A stretch of DNA of 64,000 bases from Phycisphaerae bacterium (lineage in GTDB: Bacteria; Chloroflexota; Anaerolineae; 4572-78; J111): positions 62,001 to 126,000 of the forward strand of contig JANQQF010000189.1 of the NCBI GenBank assembly GCA_028285035.1, read 5' to 3'. The notes under the pieces were generated by a model that was given only the letters and a program-made list of their open reading frames with translations, searched no databases and was not told the origin of the DNA. Each line of letters begins with the position of its first letter. The first letter of the stretch is position 1. The position numbers and the translations under genes were made by a program. Positions 1 to 8,681 of the stretch are shown in pieces.

Positions 1-1887
1 GAGGCCAGGGAAACGGAAGCCGCCGAAGAGGTGCTACCCGCCGAAAACCAGCCCAATCAGGCGGTGTCAGAGCGCAAGAGTAGTTCGCGGCGTGGCAAGA
101 AAGGACGCAATAATCGCCGAGCCGGACGCCGAAATACAGGTCTCTCTCTGGGGACAGGTGGCTCATTTGGTGAGAATTGGGTTGTTTGGGTTGGGGGCCA
201 AGGCTTGGTGATGACCATCATTTTGATGATTATGACCTTTGACTTTATCACTCCTCAATTTCAATTTAGATTTGATGATCAAGACAGCATGAGTTTGCTG
301 TGGATGTTTGTCATCACCTGGTTGGTTGGTGGGGCTATTGCGCTTTCTGAGATAGCGGTTCGCAAAACTGAATTGAGGGTCAATAACTCTTCTGTTTATC
401 TTGTAGCGGCAGGGCTATATCTGGTCTCCTCCACCGTGTACTTTGGTATTTACTATCTAGCCCACATTACCCAATTTGATCAGCAAATCACTGTACAAGT
501 CCCTGCTGATGTGATTACCGCTGCCGATGTTTTAGTCAATGGGTTGATCATTTTCTATCTGTTTTTGTTCCTGCTCCTCCTGATATTCGCCTTGATTTTA
601 TCCTGGAATCAAGATCGTCGCATTCCCTTTGCTGGTAATTTGTGGTGGGTTCAGGCGGCTGTTATCGTTATTATTATCCCTATTGCAGCTTGGTTCTTTA
701 TCTGGACAAAAAATATTGATGTGGTTCGAGCTGATGCTTATCTCAAGGAAGGGGATCGGTATCGGGGGCAACGCCAGTGGGATTTTGCTATTGCCTTGCA
801 TGAAAAAGCGCGTTCCATCGATCCAGATGAAGATTTTTACTACTTGATGTTGGCTTTGGATTATCAACTGATGGCTCAGGACGCTTCGCTGGATGAGATG
901 ACGCGACAACGGGCTTGGCTGAAAGGGGAAGAGATCGCCTTGCAGGCCCGCGAGGTCAACCCCTATAACCCTGACAACACCGGAAATATGGGGCGTTATT
1001 ACTTTACGATTGGACAAATATTTGATAGCAATCGTTTTGATGACGCCAAAGATTTCTTTGAAAAAGCAACCATCTTAGCCCCATCAAATGTGATTTATCA
1101 TAATCTGTGGGCGCAGACAAACTACATTGTCCAAAATTACGACGCTGCGATTGAGCGCCTAAGAATTTCTATTGAAATTGACCCTGGCTATCCGCCAACT
1201 TGGGCTTTGTTAGGGGATACCTATGCAGCCAGCGGTGATGTTGAGAAAGCCTTTGAGGCCCACACCCAAGTCATGGGAATGCGCGGGAATCCTGATGGCT
1301 TTGGTACGTTTGCCGATCAATTTTTAGACCAACGTCTTAGCTTCTATATTTCGGCGAATCGTCTCGAAGATCTTGTCACTGAGATGGTCAAAGTGGCTGA
1401 AGCCAAATCAGATGATGAACGAATCCCTGCGGCAATCGCCAGAGCCTACATTCTGTCTGGGCAACCCGATAAGGCCCAAAGTTTCCTAGAAGAAGCGGTT
1501 CAATCTGGAACCAGCTCAAACCAAACGATTAAAGATTTAGCCAACACCTATCTTTCAAACAACCAATTTGATCAGGCCCAACCGCTATACGAGTTTTTAG
1601 TGGAGAGGAATGCCGCCGATATTGAGGTGTTTAGCGCCTTGGGCTATATTCACGCCCAACGTGGCAATCTTGATCAAGCCATTGCTTATAACCAGCGGGT
1701 CGTTGATCAGGCTCCTAATGATTATGATAGCCTGAAAAATCTGGCTCTACTGTATGAGCAAGCGCAAGCCTTTGAAGAAGCACTGCAAATGGCTGAGCGG
1801 GCAAAGGTTGTCGCGCCAGCGGCTGAAGCCCCAAGCTGGGATGAATTTATTCAGCGAATGCAAGCCCGATTGGCAGGCCCCAGCTAA
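1..1887 (+). CDS. Membrane-anchored TPR protein, O-antigen-ligase-like C-terminal part (5' partial)
   Basis: The reading frame is open from base 1 without a stop, so the gene very probably begins upstream; the first in-window start candidate is a GTG at 31. The protein has a basic, disordered stretch (residues about 15-45 from the GTG, rich in Arg, Lys, Ser and Gly), then about six hydrophobic segments up to residue ~230, then at least eight TPR-like helical repeats to the C terminus. Chloroflexota O-antigen ligase/polymerase (Wzy_C-type) proteins often end this way, with a membrane part followed by TPRs, and the next gene makes nucleotide-sugar uronates, which supports a role in surface polysaccharide assembly. 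The catalytic ligase part itself is not visible here, so the family call is inference; a generic TPR membrane protein is the alternative. Its stop lies 1 nt before the next start. Confidence 0.7.
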   Translation, partial: EARETEAAEEVLPAENQPNQAVSERKSSSRRGKKGRNNRRAGRRNTGLSLGTGGSFGENWVVWVGGQGLVMTIILMIMTFDFITPQFQFRFDDQDSMSLLWMFVITWLVGGAIALSEIAVRKTELRVNNSSVYLVAAGLYLVSSTVYFGIYYLAHITQFDQQITVQVPADVITAADVLVNGLIIFYLFLFLLLLIFALILSWNQDRRIPFAGNLWWVQAAVIVIIIPIAAWFFIWTKNIDVVRADAYLKEGDRYRGQRQWDFAIALHEKARSIDPDEDFYYLMLALDYQLMAQDASLDEMTRQRAWLKGEEIALQAREVNPYNPDNTGNMGRYYFTIGQIFDSNRFDDAKDFFEKATILAPSNVIYHNLWAQTNYIVQNYDAAIERLRISIEIDPGYPPTWALLGDTYAASGDVEKAFEAHTQVMGMRGNPDGFGTFADQFLDQRLSFYISANRLEDLVTEMVKVAEAKSDDERIPAAIARAYILSGQPDKAQSFLEEAVQSGTSSNQTIKDLANTYLSNNQFDQAQPLYEFLVERNAADIEVFSALGYIHAQRGNLDQAIAYNQRVVDQAPNDYDSLKNLALLYEQAQAFEEALQMAERAKVVAPAAEAPSWDEFIQRMQARLAGPS

Positions 1888-1888
1888 G

Positions 1889-3259
1889 ATGAACCCATCA
1901 ATCTTTAGCCAGCTATCAAGCAAAATTGCTGATAAGAAAGTAACGGTAGGGGTGATTGGATTGGGATATGTTGGTCTACCCTTGGCCGTCGGTTTAGCGA
2001 AGGAAGGCTTTCAGGTCATCGGGGTGGATTCTAGTGTAGCCAAAACGGACACCTTGAATCAAGGGCACAGCTACATTCCCGATGTGCCCTCAGAAGAGTT
2101 GTCCCCGCTGATCATCCCTGACCCAAAGACTGACCTGCCTCGTTTTTTTGCGACAACTGACTATGATCGTTTGACTCAGGTCAACGTGATTTTTATCTGT
2201 GTGCCCACTCCATTTGATGCGATGAAAGCCCCAGACTTGACTTATGTACGTCAGGCATCGGAGGGGATTGCCACTCGGTTACAACGCGGACAGCTAATCG
2301 TTCTGCAAAGCACAACTTTTCCAGGAACGACTGAGGAAGTGGTGCAACCCCTTCTTGAAGCAAGTGGTTTGATTGCCGGTGAAGACTTCTTGCTGGCTTT
2401 TTCCCCCGAACGGATTGACCCTGGACGGACAGACTACACCGTTGAGAACACCCCCAAGGTCGTAGGGGGGATTACCCCAGAGTCGGCGCAATTGGCCGGC
2501 GATTTGTTAGCTTCCTTGACCCCACACATTCACTTGGTCTCTTCCCCACGAGCAGCTGAGATGACCAAGCTGTTAGAAAATATTTTTCGTAGTGTAAATA
2601 TTGCTCTGGTCAATGAATTGGCAGTTTTATCTGAGCGTATGGATATTGATTTTTGGGAAGTGATTGAGGCGGCGAAAACAAAACCCTTTGGTTTTATGCC
2701 GTTTTATCCAGGGGCAGGGGTGGGTGGACACTGTATTCCGGTTGATCCCTACTATCTTTCTTGGAAGGCCCGGGAATATGATTTTTACACCCGCTTTATT
2801 GAGTTAGCTGCTGAAGTCAATGGCGATATGCCCTACCATACGGTTGATTTAGTGACCCAGGGTCTGAATCAACAAGGGAAAAGCTTGAATGATGCCCGTA
2901 TTTTGATCCTGGGCGTGGCCTTTAAGCCAAATATTGACGATGCCCGTAACTCCCCGGCTGAACGTGTGATTGAATTGTTGCTTAAAAAAGGGGCGAATGT
3001 TCAATACCACGATCCGTATGTTCCCAAATTTCAAATTGGGGGCGACGTTGTTTTGAGAGATGTGATTGCCTTGGAAGGCGTTCCTCTAACTGAAGAGGTT
3101 GTCCGTGGGGCTGATTGTTGTGTCATCATCACCGGCCATCGTAAGATCGATTATGAATGGCTCTTGGCCACCTCTCATCTAGTCATTGATACGGTGAATG
3201 TGACTGACAAATTCTCTTCATCAATGGCGCAGGTACTCCGCTTAGGGGCACCCAATTAA
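1889..3259 (+). CDS. UDP-N-acetyl-sugar 6-dehydrogenase (nucleotide-sugar dehydrogenase)
   Basis: A 456-aa NAD-dependent oxidoreductase that oxidises the C6 hydroxyl of a UDP-sugar to a uronate for envelope polysaccharide. The N-terminal Rossmann motif G-L-G-Y-V-G-L-P is at residues ~24-31. The middle domain has the conserved lysine-rich F-R-S-V-N-I-A-L-V-N-E region and the C-terminal catalytic motif G-G-H-C-I-P-V-D-P-Y-Y. That last motif, with D-P-Y-Y-L, is typical of the WbpA/TviB/WecC branch (UDP-HexNAc dehydrogenases) rather than of UDP-glucose dehydrogenase. The frame is open further upstream inside the previous gene, but the ATG at 1889, directly after the preceding TAA, is the sensible start and implies translational coupling. 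Exact substrate (UDP-GlcNAc or UDP-ManNAc) cannot be told from sequence. Confidence 0.9.
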   Translation: MNPSIFSQLSSKIADKKVTVGVIGLGYVGLPLAVGLAKEGFQVIGVDSSVAKTDTLNQGHSYIPDVPSEELSPLIIPDPKTDLPRFFATTDYDRLTQVNVIFICVPTPFDAMKAPDLTYVRQASEGIATRLQRGQLIVLQSTTFPGTTEEVVQPLLEASGLIAGEDFLLAFSPERIDPGRTDYTVENTPKVVGGITPESAQLAGDLLASLTPHIHLVSSPRAAEMTKLLENIFRSVNIALVNELAVLSERMDIDFWEVIEAAKTKPFGFMPFYPGAGVGGHCIPVDPYYLSWKAREYDFYTRFIELAAEVNGDMPYHTVDLVTQGLNQQGKSLNDARILILGVAFKPNIDDARNSPAERVIELLLKKGANVQYHDPYVPKFQIGGDVVLRDVIALEGVPLTEEVVRGADCCVIITGHRKIDYEWLLATSHLVIDTVNVTDKFSSSMAQVLRLGAPN

Positions 3260-3296
3260 GAGGACGATCAATTTAATTCATCATTACAGTTTGCCT

Positions 3297-3324
3297 TGTC
3301 CTTTCCCGTCCCAAATGTTATAAT
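3297..3324 (+). promoter_or_regulatory. Putative sigma-70 promoter of the cyclophilin pair
   Basis: TTGTCC (3297-3302), a 16-bp spacer and a perfect TATAAT (3319-3324) precede a good ribosome binding site AGGAG (3357-3361) and the ATG at 3369. Confidence 0.55.
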
Positions 3325-3368
3325 TTTTCGGCTTTACCTATAAAATTGATTTAATTAGGAGATTCTTT

Positions 3369-3848
3369 ATGAAACAGTACGCTGGTTACCCAGACATGGT
3401 TATTGATCCAACAAAAAAGTATTCTATTACAATGGATACAGCTAAAGGCACCATCGAGCTTGATTTATTTGCTGATGCAGCCCCTAAAACCGTCAACAAC
3501 TTTGTCTTCTTAGCCCGAGATGGGTTTTATAACGGTTTGAGCTTTCATCGTGTAATTGGTGGTTTTATGTCTCAAGGTGGATGTCCTCAAGGGGATGGCC
3601 GGGGAGGTCCAGGGTATCGCTTTGAGGATGAATTTGCTGGAAATCCCCATAAGCATGAAACAGGTAGTTTAAGTATGGCTAACGCTGGCCCGAATACCAA
3701 CGGCTCGCAATTCTTTATTTGCCACGCCCCTCAACCTCACTTAAATGGGGGGCACACTGTTTTTGGTAAGGTGACAAGTGGTCAGAATGTGGTCACCTCA
3801 CTGAGCAACGGTGATGCGATTAACTCTGTGACGGTTACGGAAAGCTAG
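3369..3848 (+). CDS. Cytoplasmic peptidyl-prolyl cis-trans isomerase (cyclophilin)
   Basis: A 159-aa cyclophilin catalysing proline cis-trans isomerisation. Visible family motifs are F-H-R-V-I-x-G-F-M-x-Q-G-G (catalytic Arg, residues ~58-70), G-T-G-like [23 protein letters not shown] and [10 protein letters not shown]. There is no signal peptide. An AGGAG site lies 7 nt before the ATG. The following gene is a lipoprotein paralogue 10 nt downstream, so the two are probably cotranscribed. Confidence 0.93.
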   Translation: MKQYAGYPDMVIDPTKKYSITMDTAKGTIELDLFADAAPKTVNNFVFLARDGFYNGLSFHRVIGGFMSQGGCPQGDGRGGPGYRFEDEFAGNPHKHETGSLSMANAGPNTNGSQFFICHAPQPHLNGGHTVFGKVTSGQNVVTSLSNGDAINSVTVTES

Positions 3849-3858
3849 AGCGGTAGTT

Positions 3859-4503
3859 ATGCGATCTATCAGTTTACAACTGATCGTTGTCGTATCATTG
3901 CTCGTTGTGGCTGGATGTGGGGGCGGTGCTGCACCTGCCCCAGCCCCACCTGCGGATAACGCACCTGCAGAAGCCGCCCCATCAAACTCAGCGATGCCTG
4001 CTACCCCTGCTGACCGAGCCAATTTCTACAGTGGTAAGCCAGAAGTTACGATCAATACCAGCAAATCGTACGAGGCTACCATTGAGACCAGCAAGGGAAA
4101 TATCGTTGTCTCGCTCAATGCTGAAGCTTCGCCGGAGCATGTCAACAACTTTATCTTCCTTAGCAATGAAGGCTTTTATGACGGGCTGACCTTTCATCGG
4201 GTTGAACCTGGTTTTGTCATCCAAGGGGGTGACCCTTTGGGGCAAGGCAATGGTGGCCCTGGCTATACTGTCCCTGGTGAGTTTGATCTCAAGCATATTG
4301 AAGGTGCTTTGGCGATGGCTCGATTGGGGGATCAAGTGAACCCTAACCGTGAGTCAAGTGGTAGCCAATTTTATATCACCTTGGCTCCGACCGAATTTTT
4401 AGATGGCCAATATAGCGTTTTTGGAAATGTCAAAGAGGGGATGGATGTCGTTCAATCTATCCAGGTTGGTGATACAATCAATCGAATTGTAGTTTCGCCT
4501 TAA
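3859..4503 (+). CDS. Lipoprotein peptidyl-prolyl cis-trans isomerase (cyclophilin)
   Basis: A 214-aa paralogue of the preceding gene with an N-terminal lipoprotein signal: hydrophobic stretch ending in V-V-A-G-C at residues ~17-21, so the mature protein should be lipid-anchored outside the membrane. A Pro/Ala-rich linker (residues ~25-55) leads to the cyclophilin domain with [22 protein letters not shown] and Y-S-V-F-G-N-V. It probably assists folding of exported proteins. Together with its cytoplasmic neighbour it makes an inside/outside pair, likely a local duplication. Confidence 0.92.
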   Translation: MRSISLQLIVVVSLLVVAGCGGGAAPAPAPPADNAPAEAAPSNSAMPATPADRANFYSGKPEVTINTSKSYEATIETSKGNIVVSLNAEASPEHVNNFIFLSNEGFYDGLTFHRVEPGFVIQGGDPLGQGNGGPGYTVPGEFDLKHIEGALAMARLGDQVNPNRESSGSQFYITLAPTEFLDGQYSVFGNVKEGMDVVQSIQVGDTINRIVVSP

Positions 4504-4590
4504 ATTTATTCGTACTGGTGCGACACTCTGCGTTACGCCCTTCAGACCAACGCAGAGCAGTAGCCCGAGCGCCTAAGTGTGTAACTCAAA

Positions 4591-4627
4591 ATAAAAACGG
4601 CGTGACATCAAATCACGCCGTTTTTAT
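4591..4627. terminator. Bidirectional intrinsic terminator between convergent genes
   Basis: Fifteen-base perfect arms (4591-4605 and 4613-4627) with a 7-nt loop, A-rich on the left and T-rich on the right, so it works in both directions between the cyclophilin operon and the minus-strand MTHFR operon. Confidence 0.9.
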
Positions 4628-4651
4628 ATTTCATTCAATAACTAATCGATG

Positions 4652-5638
4652 TTATACCGTAGGCTCAACTATTGTTGCATTTGTGTCGGTCAAAACGGTA
4701 TTATTATCTAATTTGGGACGTGGCAACAAGCCCGCCTCTTCGATAATCTCCGCAACCATTTCTTCCTGCCGATAAGCCATCACGTGTACCCCGGCCACCC
4801 CGGCAATCTCTTTGGATTGCTGGATCATTTCAATGCAAATCTTTTTGCCCTCAGCCCGTTTTTGCTCCTTCGGTGTCTTGCGTAGACGCTCAACGATTTC
4901 ATCTGGAATATGAACACCAGGCACCTTGGTGCGCATAAATTCTGCTGCTTTTTCAGAGCGCAGGGGGCCAACCCCGATCAAAATAAAGGCTTTCTCGTGC
5001 AAGCCTAAATCTCGGGAGCGGGCCATAAATTTCTCTAACATCGGAATGTCGTAGCAATATTGGGTTTGGATAAAGTTTGCCCCAGCCTCAATTTTCTTAG
5101 CCATACGATAGGGCCGCCAGTCATAGGGGGGCACAAACGGGTTGGCGGCGGCCCCCAGGAATATTTTTGGCGGCGTGGTGATTTTGCGGCCACTTAAAAA
5201 CATACTGCGATCCCGCATGATTTGTATGGTTCGCAGCAAGTGAGTCGAGTCCATATCAAACACGCGCTTGGCATCAGGATGATCACCAGCTGAGACGTCG
5301 TCGCCTGTCAAACACAAAATATTTTTAACCCCCAAGGCTGCGGCCCCAAGCACCTCACCCTGCATCGCAATTCGATTGCGATCTCTACAGGAGATTTGCA
5401 ACACCGTATCATACCCCTGTCGCTCCAATAGGGCACAAATTGCGACGCTTGACATATGACAATGGGCCCCTGAGCCATCAGTGGCGTTCATCGAGTCGCA
5501 CGATCCAGCTAAAACTCGTGCCCCCTCATACGCATCCTCTGCATCCGCACTGTCAGGCGGACTAATCTCCGCCGTAACGGCAAAATGCCCCGCCCGCAAG
5601 ACTCGTTCAAGATTACTGCCTGAAATATGTTCGCTCAT
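4652..5638 (-). CDS. metF: Methylenetetrahydrofolate reductase
   Basis: A 328-aa MTHFR barrel protein that reduces 5,10-methylene-THF to 5-methyl-THF with FAD. Visible features: the N-terminal A-E-I-S-P-P segment, L-C-L-T-G-D-D (flavin/folate-binding region, residues ~110-116), G-A-N-F-I-Q-T-Q-Y-C-Y-D (residues ~190-200) and I-G-V-G-P-L. It follows the MetV-like gene by 16 nt and is the last gene of that two-gene operon, ending at the shared terminator. The fused homocysteine methyltransferase/MTHFR further upstream on the same strand carries a second MTHFR domain, so the pathway is doubled. In acetogens this MTHFR/MetV pairing can use other electron donors; I infer a similar complex here. 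Confidence 0.92.
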   Translation of the reverse strand: MSEHISGSNLERVLRAGHFAVTAEISPPDSADAEDAYEGARVLAGSCDSMNATDGSGAHCHMSSVAICALLERQGYDTVLQISCRDRNRIAMQGEVLGAAALGVKNILCLTGDDVSAGDHPDAKRVFDMDSTHLLRTIQIMRDRSMFLSGRKITTPPKIFLGAAANPFVPPYDWRPYRMAKKIEAGANFIQTQYCYDIPMLEKFMARSRDLGLHEKAFILIGVGPLRSEKAAEFMRTKVPGVHIPDEIVERLRKTPKEQKRAEGKKICIEMIQQSKEIAGVAGVHVMAYRQEEMVAEIIEEAGLLPRPKLDNNTVLTDTNATIVEPTV

Positions 5639-5654
5639 GTCTATACCTTTCTTG

Positions 5655-6161
5655 CTACTTCGTATGCAGCGGGATTAAGGGCATCTGCGAGGTGCCTTCC
5701 CAACCTGGATTAACTTTTTTGTCATCTCCTGTGACCAGATTGACCCAAGCCGAACTGCCCTCAAGCATTCGATTGACTGGTGGTTGAATTAAAATCATTT
5801 CATCACCATATTGACCCATATGTGCGGTGCGCTCAAAGGCTTGGACCCACACACACGGCATTTCGGGGATGACCTCGCAATTACCATTGGCTCGTACACC
5901 ACCACAGGGGCCGTTTCGTAAATTTTTGGGGCATGTCATCGGGCACGTCATACCTGTTGAGTGCAAAATACATTGCCCACACATCTTGCAATCGAAAACC
6001 GCTTTCTTGCTCCACTCTTCGACAGGATGAATGAGTGAATTGACTCGCTCATACCCCACGCGTTTCCACACCGGATCAAGGGCGATAAACGCTTTTTTTG
6101 TATTATTGTAGGCCACTTCTAATATTCGAGGATTATTCTGTAACCAGCTTCTGACACCCAT
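5655..6161 (-). CDS. MTHFR partner protein, MetV-like zinc/cysteine-rich protein
   Basis: A 168-aa protein of the family annotated as methylenetetrahydrofolate reductase C-terminal domain (MetV in acetogens). The signature is a Cys cluster C-K-M-C-G-Q-C (residues ~58-64), then C-P-M-T-C-P-K, N-G-P-C-G-G-V, N-G-N-C-E-V and M-P-C-V-W, which could bind zinc or an iron-sulfur cluster. It is translated 16 nt ahead of metF and probably forms a complex with it. The upstream region carries two palindromes that may be operator sites. Confidence 0.85.
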   Translation of the reverse strand: MGVRSWLQNNPRILEVAYNNTKKAFIALDPVWKRVGYERVNSLIHPVEEWSKKAVFDCKMCGQCILHSTGMTCPMTCPKNLRNGPCGGVRANGNCEVIPEMPCVWVQAFERTAHMGQYGDEMILIQPPVNRMLEGSSAWVNLVTGDDKKVNPGWEGTSQMPLIPLHTK

Positions 6162-6258
6162 TGTTTAACTCTCAATTCTTTTAGTAAAAAATAAGAGCCG
6201 CCAAACAAACATAACATTAATCGCGTTTGCTTCACGGCTGGCCGAGTGAATTAAGTTT

Positions 6259-6321
6259 GTAACAATCCTTGTTACGCATCTGATTGGATACTTATATGAC
6301 ACTGATATATCTGTGTCATAT
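6259..6321. promoter_or_regulatory. Two palindromic candidate operators upstream of the MTHFR operon
   Basis: GTAACAA-TCC-TTGTTAC (6259-6275) is a perfect 7-bp palindrome. 6294-6321 is a 28-bp near-perfect palindrome with 9-bp arms ATATGACAC/GTGTCATAT around GATATATC. They lie 98-160 bp upstream of the MetV-like start. The binding protein is unknown. Confidence 0.5.
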
Positions 6322-6486
6322 TATGGTGAATTTTATGAGCGGGGATATTATCACAAACCAATTAATCTGTCAATGTCAAAATCAAGAAAAGAGCGGTGGC
6401 TAATGGCTTGAATTTGATCAAAAAATGGGTGTTAAAATTTTGACTTTTATCACAGTTGCTTCGACGACGAAGGTTGCAAAGCAGGC

Positions 6487-6548
6487 TTTGCCGAAATCCT
6501 CCCAAAAGTCTGTTTGCAATCGACCATTTGGGAGGATTTCTCGGCAAA
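6487..6548. terminator. Long hairpin downstream of the fused metH-like gene
   Basis: Arms 6487-6506 and 6527-6548 pair over about 20 bp with one bulge. There is no clear U tract on the minus strand, so it may be a transcript 3' end by stability rather than a classical terminator. The core AAATCCTCCC/GGGAGGATTT recurs in the terminator at 14030-14063. Confidence 0.55.
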
Positions 6549-6595
6549 AACCGCCTCGAAATGATAGTAATCCAAAATGTCAACCATCCTAGTTA

Positions 6596-8473
6596 CTACG
6601 CAGGGACAGGCTCAGCCTGTAAAACTTCAATCACCTCTGCGGCGAGATTGTATCGACCAAATGGCGGCATCAAATAAACGCCTTGAGCGAAGGTGTCTCG
6701 TAATTGGAGCACTAGCTCCTGCGCCATCTTGACCCCTGCCTCAGCCCCTTTTTCACCAGCCTGATGCATCCGCTGTCGAATATCATCCGGAATATTGATG
6801 CCCGGTACCTCATTATGCAGGAACTCAGCATGACGAGCATTGAAGAGAGGCAAGACCCCGGCGAGGAGCGGTAACTTAAGCGGGCCGTGTTCATCTTGGT
6901 AACGGCTCAAAAAAGATTGGGCGGCAGCAACATCATAAATCGGCTGGGTTAAAGCAAAATTTGCCCCGTTTTCCAACTTGCGTCGTAACACCTTGATTTC
7001 ACGTTCGGGATCGGCGGGTGTTAAATTGAGCGCACAGCCGACTAAAAAGTCAGTGGGCTGGGAGATCGTTTCGCCCCCGTAATCTAGCCCTTGATTTAAG
7101 CCTTGTTGGAGCAGCTTGATCAAACCTGAGGGCACCACATCATAGTCATTCATAGCTTCAGGGTAGTCCCCAATGCTGGTTGGATCACCCATCACGACAA
7201 AAATGTTTCGGACATTAAGCGCGTGGGCGGCCAATAAATCACCCTGGACTCGTAAAATATTCCGGCCTCGGGTTGGGAAGTGTAAGACGGTTTCGATATT
7301 CAAACGGGTTTGGAGTTGATGGCAGACCGCCCAAGGACTCATGCGCATCCGTGAACGAGGGCTGTCCGCAACATTGATGGCGGTCGCTCCAGCCGCTTGT
7401 AACGTCTCCGCCCCAGCAACCACCTTTTCTACAGACACCCCTTTTGGCGGACTCATCTCAACGGTAACCACAAACTCACCCCTGTCCAGCTTTTGAGCCA
7501 GTCGGGTTGGCCCCACCACCTCAACATCTTTTCTGCCACCCACCTCTTGACCGGGTAATTCAGCGAAATCAAGTGCTTTTCGGTTGGGATCATCTAGGGC
7601 CTGGCGCATTTGGGTGATGTGTTGCGGCGTGGTACCACAGCAGCCTCCAATGAGCCGTGCGCCAGCCTCGATAAAGGCCAAGGCGTAGTCACCAAAATAT
7701 TCCGGGGTGGCGGGATACATGATTCGGCCCCCCAGATGTGTTGGCCAACCGGCATTGGGTTGCGCGGAAAGGGGCATATCGGCGGGCAAATATTGGTGCA
7801 GGGCTTGTAGGGAGTCGAGGATACCAGCCGGACCGACTGAACAGTTGACCCCGACAATATCGATCGGTAAATCAGTCAACTGTTCGGCCACTGTCTGGGC
7901 TGTATGGCCTAAGGGTGTGCGTCCCTCCCGATTAAACGTCACCTGTGCACTAATTGGCAACTCAGGTGCGACTTCTCGGGCCACCAAGATGGCTTCGCGT
8001 AGCTCTAGAAGATCGGTAAATGTGTCAAAAATCAGCAGGTCAATCTCTGCTTCGACTAAAGCCGTCACCTGTTCTCGATAGGCAAGACGGGCGGCTTCAA
8101 CGCTTAAGCGACCCAGCGGGGCCAATTTTTGACCGAGCGGACCCACCGAAGCGGCCAAAAAGACCGGACGAAAGGCGGCCTCAATCACGCGGCGGGCCAA
8201 CTTTACACCCGCTTGATTGATCTCTGTGACCCGATCCGCTAAACCATATTCGCCCAGTTTGTAGCGATTCGCTCCAAAGGTGTTGGCCTGAATGACGGTT
8301 GATCCTGCTTCGATGTAGCCTCGATGAATATCCGCGATTAGGGCTGGCTCTGATAAATTAAGCTCATCAAAACAACGCTCAAATGGAATCCCTTTTCCAT
8401 AAATCATCGTTCCCATGGCCCCGTCGCACAACAGAGGGCGATCTCTTAAGCATTCAAGTATATCCTGTGACAT
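6596..8473 (-). CDS. Bifunctional homocysteine S-methyltransferase / methylenetetrahydrofolate reductase
   Basis: A 625-aa fusion. Residues 1 to ~290 form a homocysteine/betaine methyltransferase barrel with the N-terminal D-G-A-M-G-T motif and the zinc ligands in G-V-N-C-S-V-G-P and G-G-C-C-G-T-T-P. Residues ~330-620 form an MTHFR domain with V-E-M-S-P-P, V-M-G-D-P-T and F-A-L-T-Q-P-I-Y-D. This architecture (YitJ-type) couples methyl-THF formation with methyl transfer to homocysteine to make methionine. No cobalamin-binding domain is present, so it is not a full MetH. No SAM or cobalamin riboswitch is recognisable in the 200 bases upstream. Confidence 0.92.
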   Translation of the reverse strand: MSQDILECLRDRPLLCDGAMGTMIYGKGIPFERCFDELNLSEPALIADIHRGYIEAGSTVIQANTFGANRYKLGEYGLADRVTEINQAGVKLARRVIEAAFRPVFLAASVGPLGQKLAPLGRLSVEAARLAYREQVTALVEAEIDLLIFDTFTDLLELREAILVAREVAPELPISAQVTFNREGRTPLGHTAQTVAEQLTDLPIDIVGVNCSVGPAGILDSLQALHQYLPADMPLSAQPNAGWPTHLGGRIMYPATPEYFGDYALAFIEAGARLIGGCCGTTPQHITQMRQALDDPNRKALDFAELPGQEVGGRKDVEVVGPTRLAQKLDRGEFVVTVEMSPPKGVSVEKVVAGAETLQAAGATAINVADSPRSRMRMSPWAVCHQLQTRLNIETVLHFPTRGRNILRVQGDLLAAHALNVRNIFVVMGDPTSIGDYPEAMNDYDVVPSGLIKLLQQGLNQGLDYGGETISQPTDFLVGCALNLTPADPEREIKVLRRKLENGANFALTQPIYDVAAAQSFLSRYQDEHGPLKLPLLAGVLPLFNARHAEFLHNEVPGINIPDDIRQRMHQAGEKGAEAGVKMAQELVLQLRDTFAQGVYLMPPFGRYNLAAEVIEVLQAEPVPA

Positions 8474-8641
8474 GACAGCTCCTCATATATTTGATGATAT
8501 ATCACCAAGGATTGTAAGTGAATCGAGCTAGATTGCAAGTTCGGTGTGGATTGCACACCTTGCGAATCAGCAAAAATAAAGTTGCCAATCACCTTCAATT
8601 GCCTACAATAATTTTTAGAATCTTCTGGGAGTTATGTCATT

Positions 8642-8668
8642 AAACCACAATAGCTTGTGGTTTTTTCT
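8642..8668 (+). terminator. Terminator-like hairpin in the leader of the glycosidase gene
   Basis: ACCACAA-TAGC-TTGTGGT followed at once by TTTTTTC, 14 nt before the ATG at 8682. No plus-strand gene precedes it, so it may be an attenuator or the end of a short leader RNA. Confidence 0.55.
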
Positions 8669-8681
8669 TTGAATACAGCTT

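Larger units (their letters stand above)
6162..6595. other. Intergenic region with palindromes, no gene seen
   Basis: About 430 bases between the MTHFR operon and the fused metH-like gene. It holds the palindromes at 6259-6275 and 6294-6321 and a long hairpin at 6487-6548. Short frames here look spurious: no ribosome binding site and composition unlike the neighbouring genes. Confidence 0.6.

Noticed and set aside
6362..6677. Small frames on both strands between the MTHFR operon and the metH-like gene
   Set aside because: They span a hairpin and overlap the end of the metH-like gene; no coding signals.
8474..8681. SAM or cobalamin riboswitch near the metH-like gene
   Set aside because: No conserved core motifs of either class could be recognised on the minus strand.
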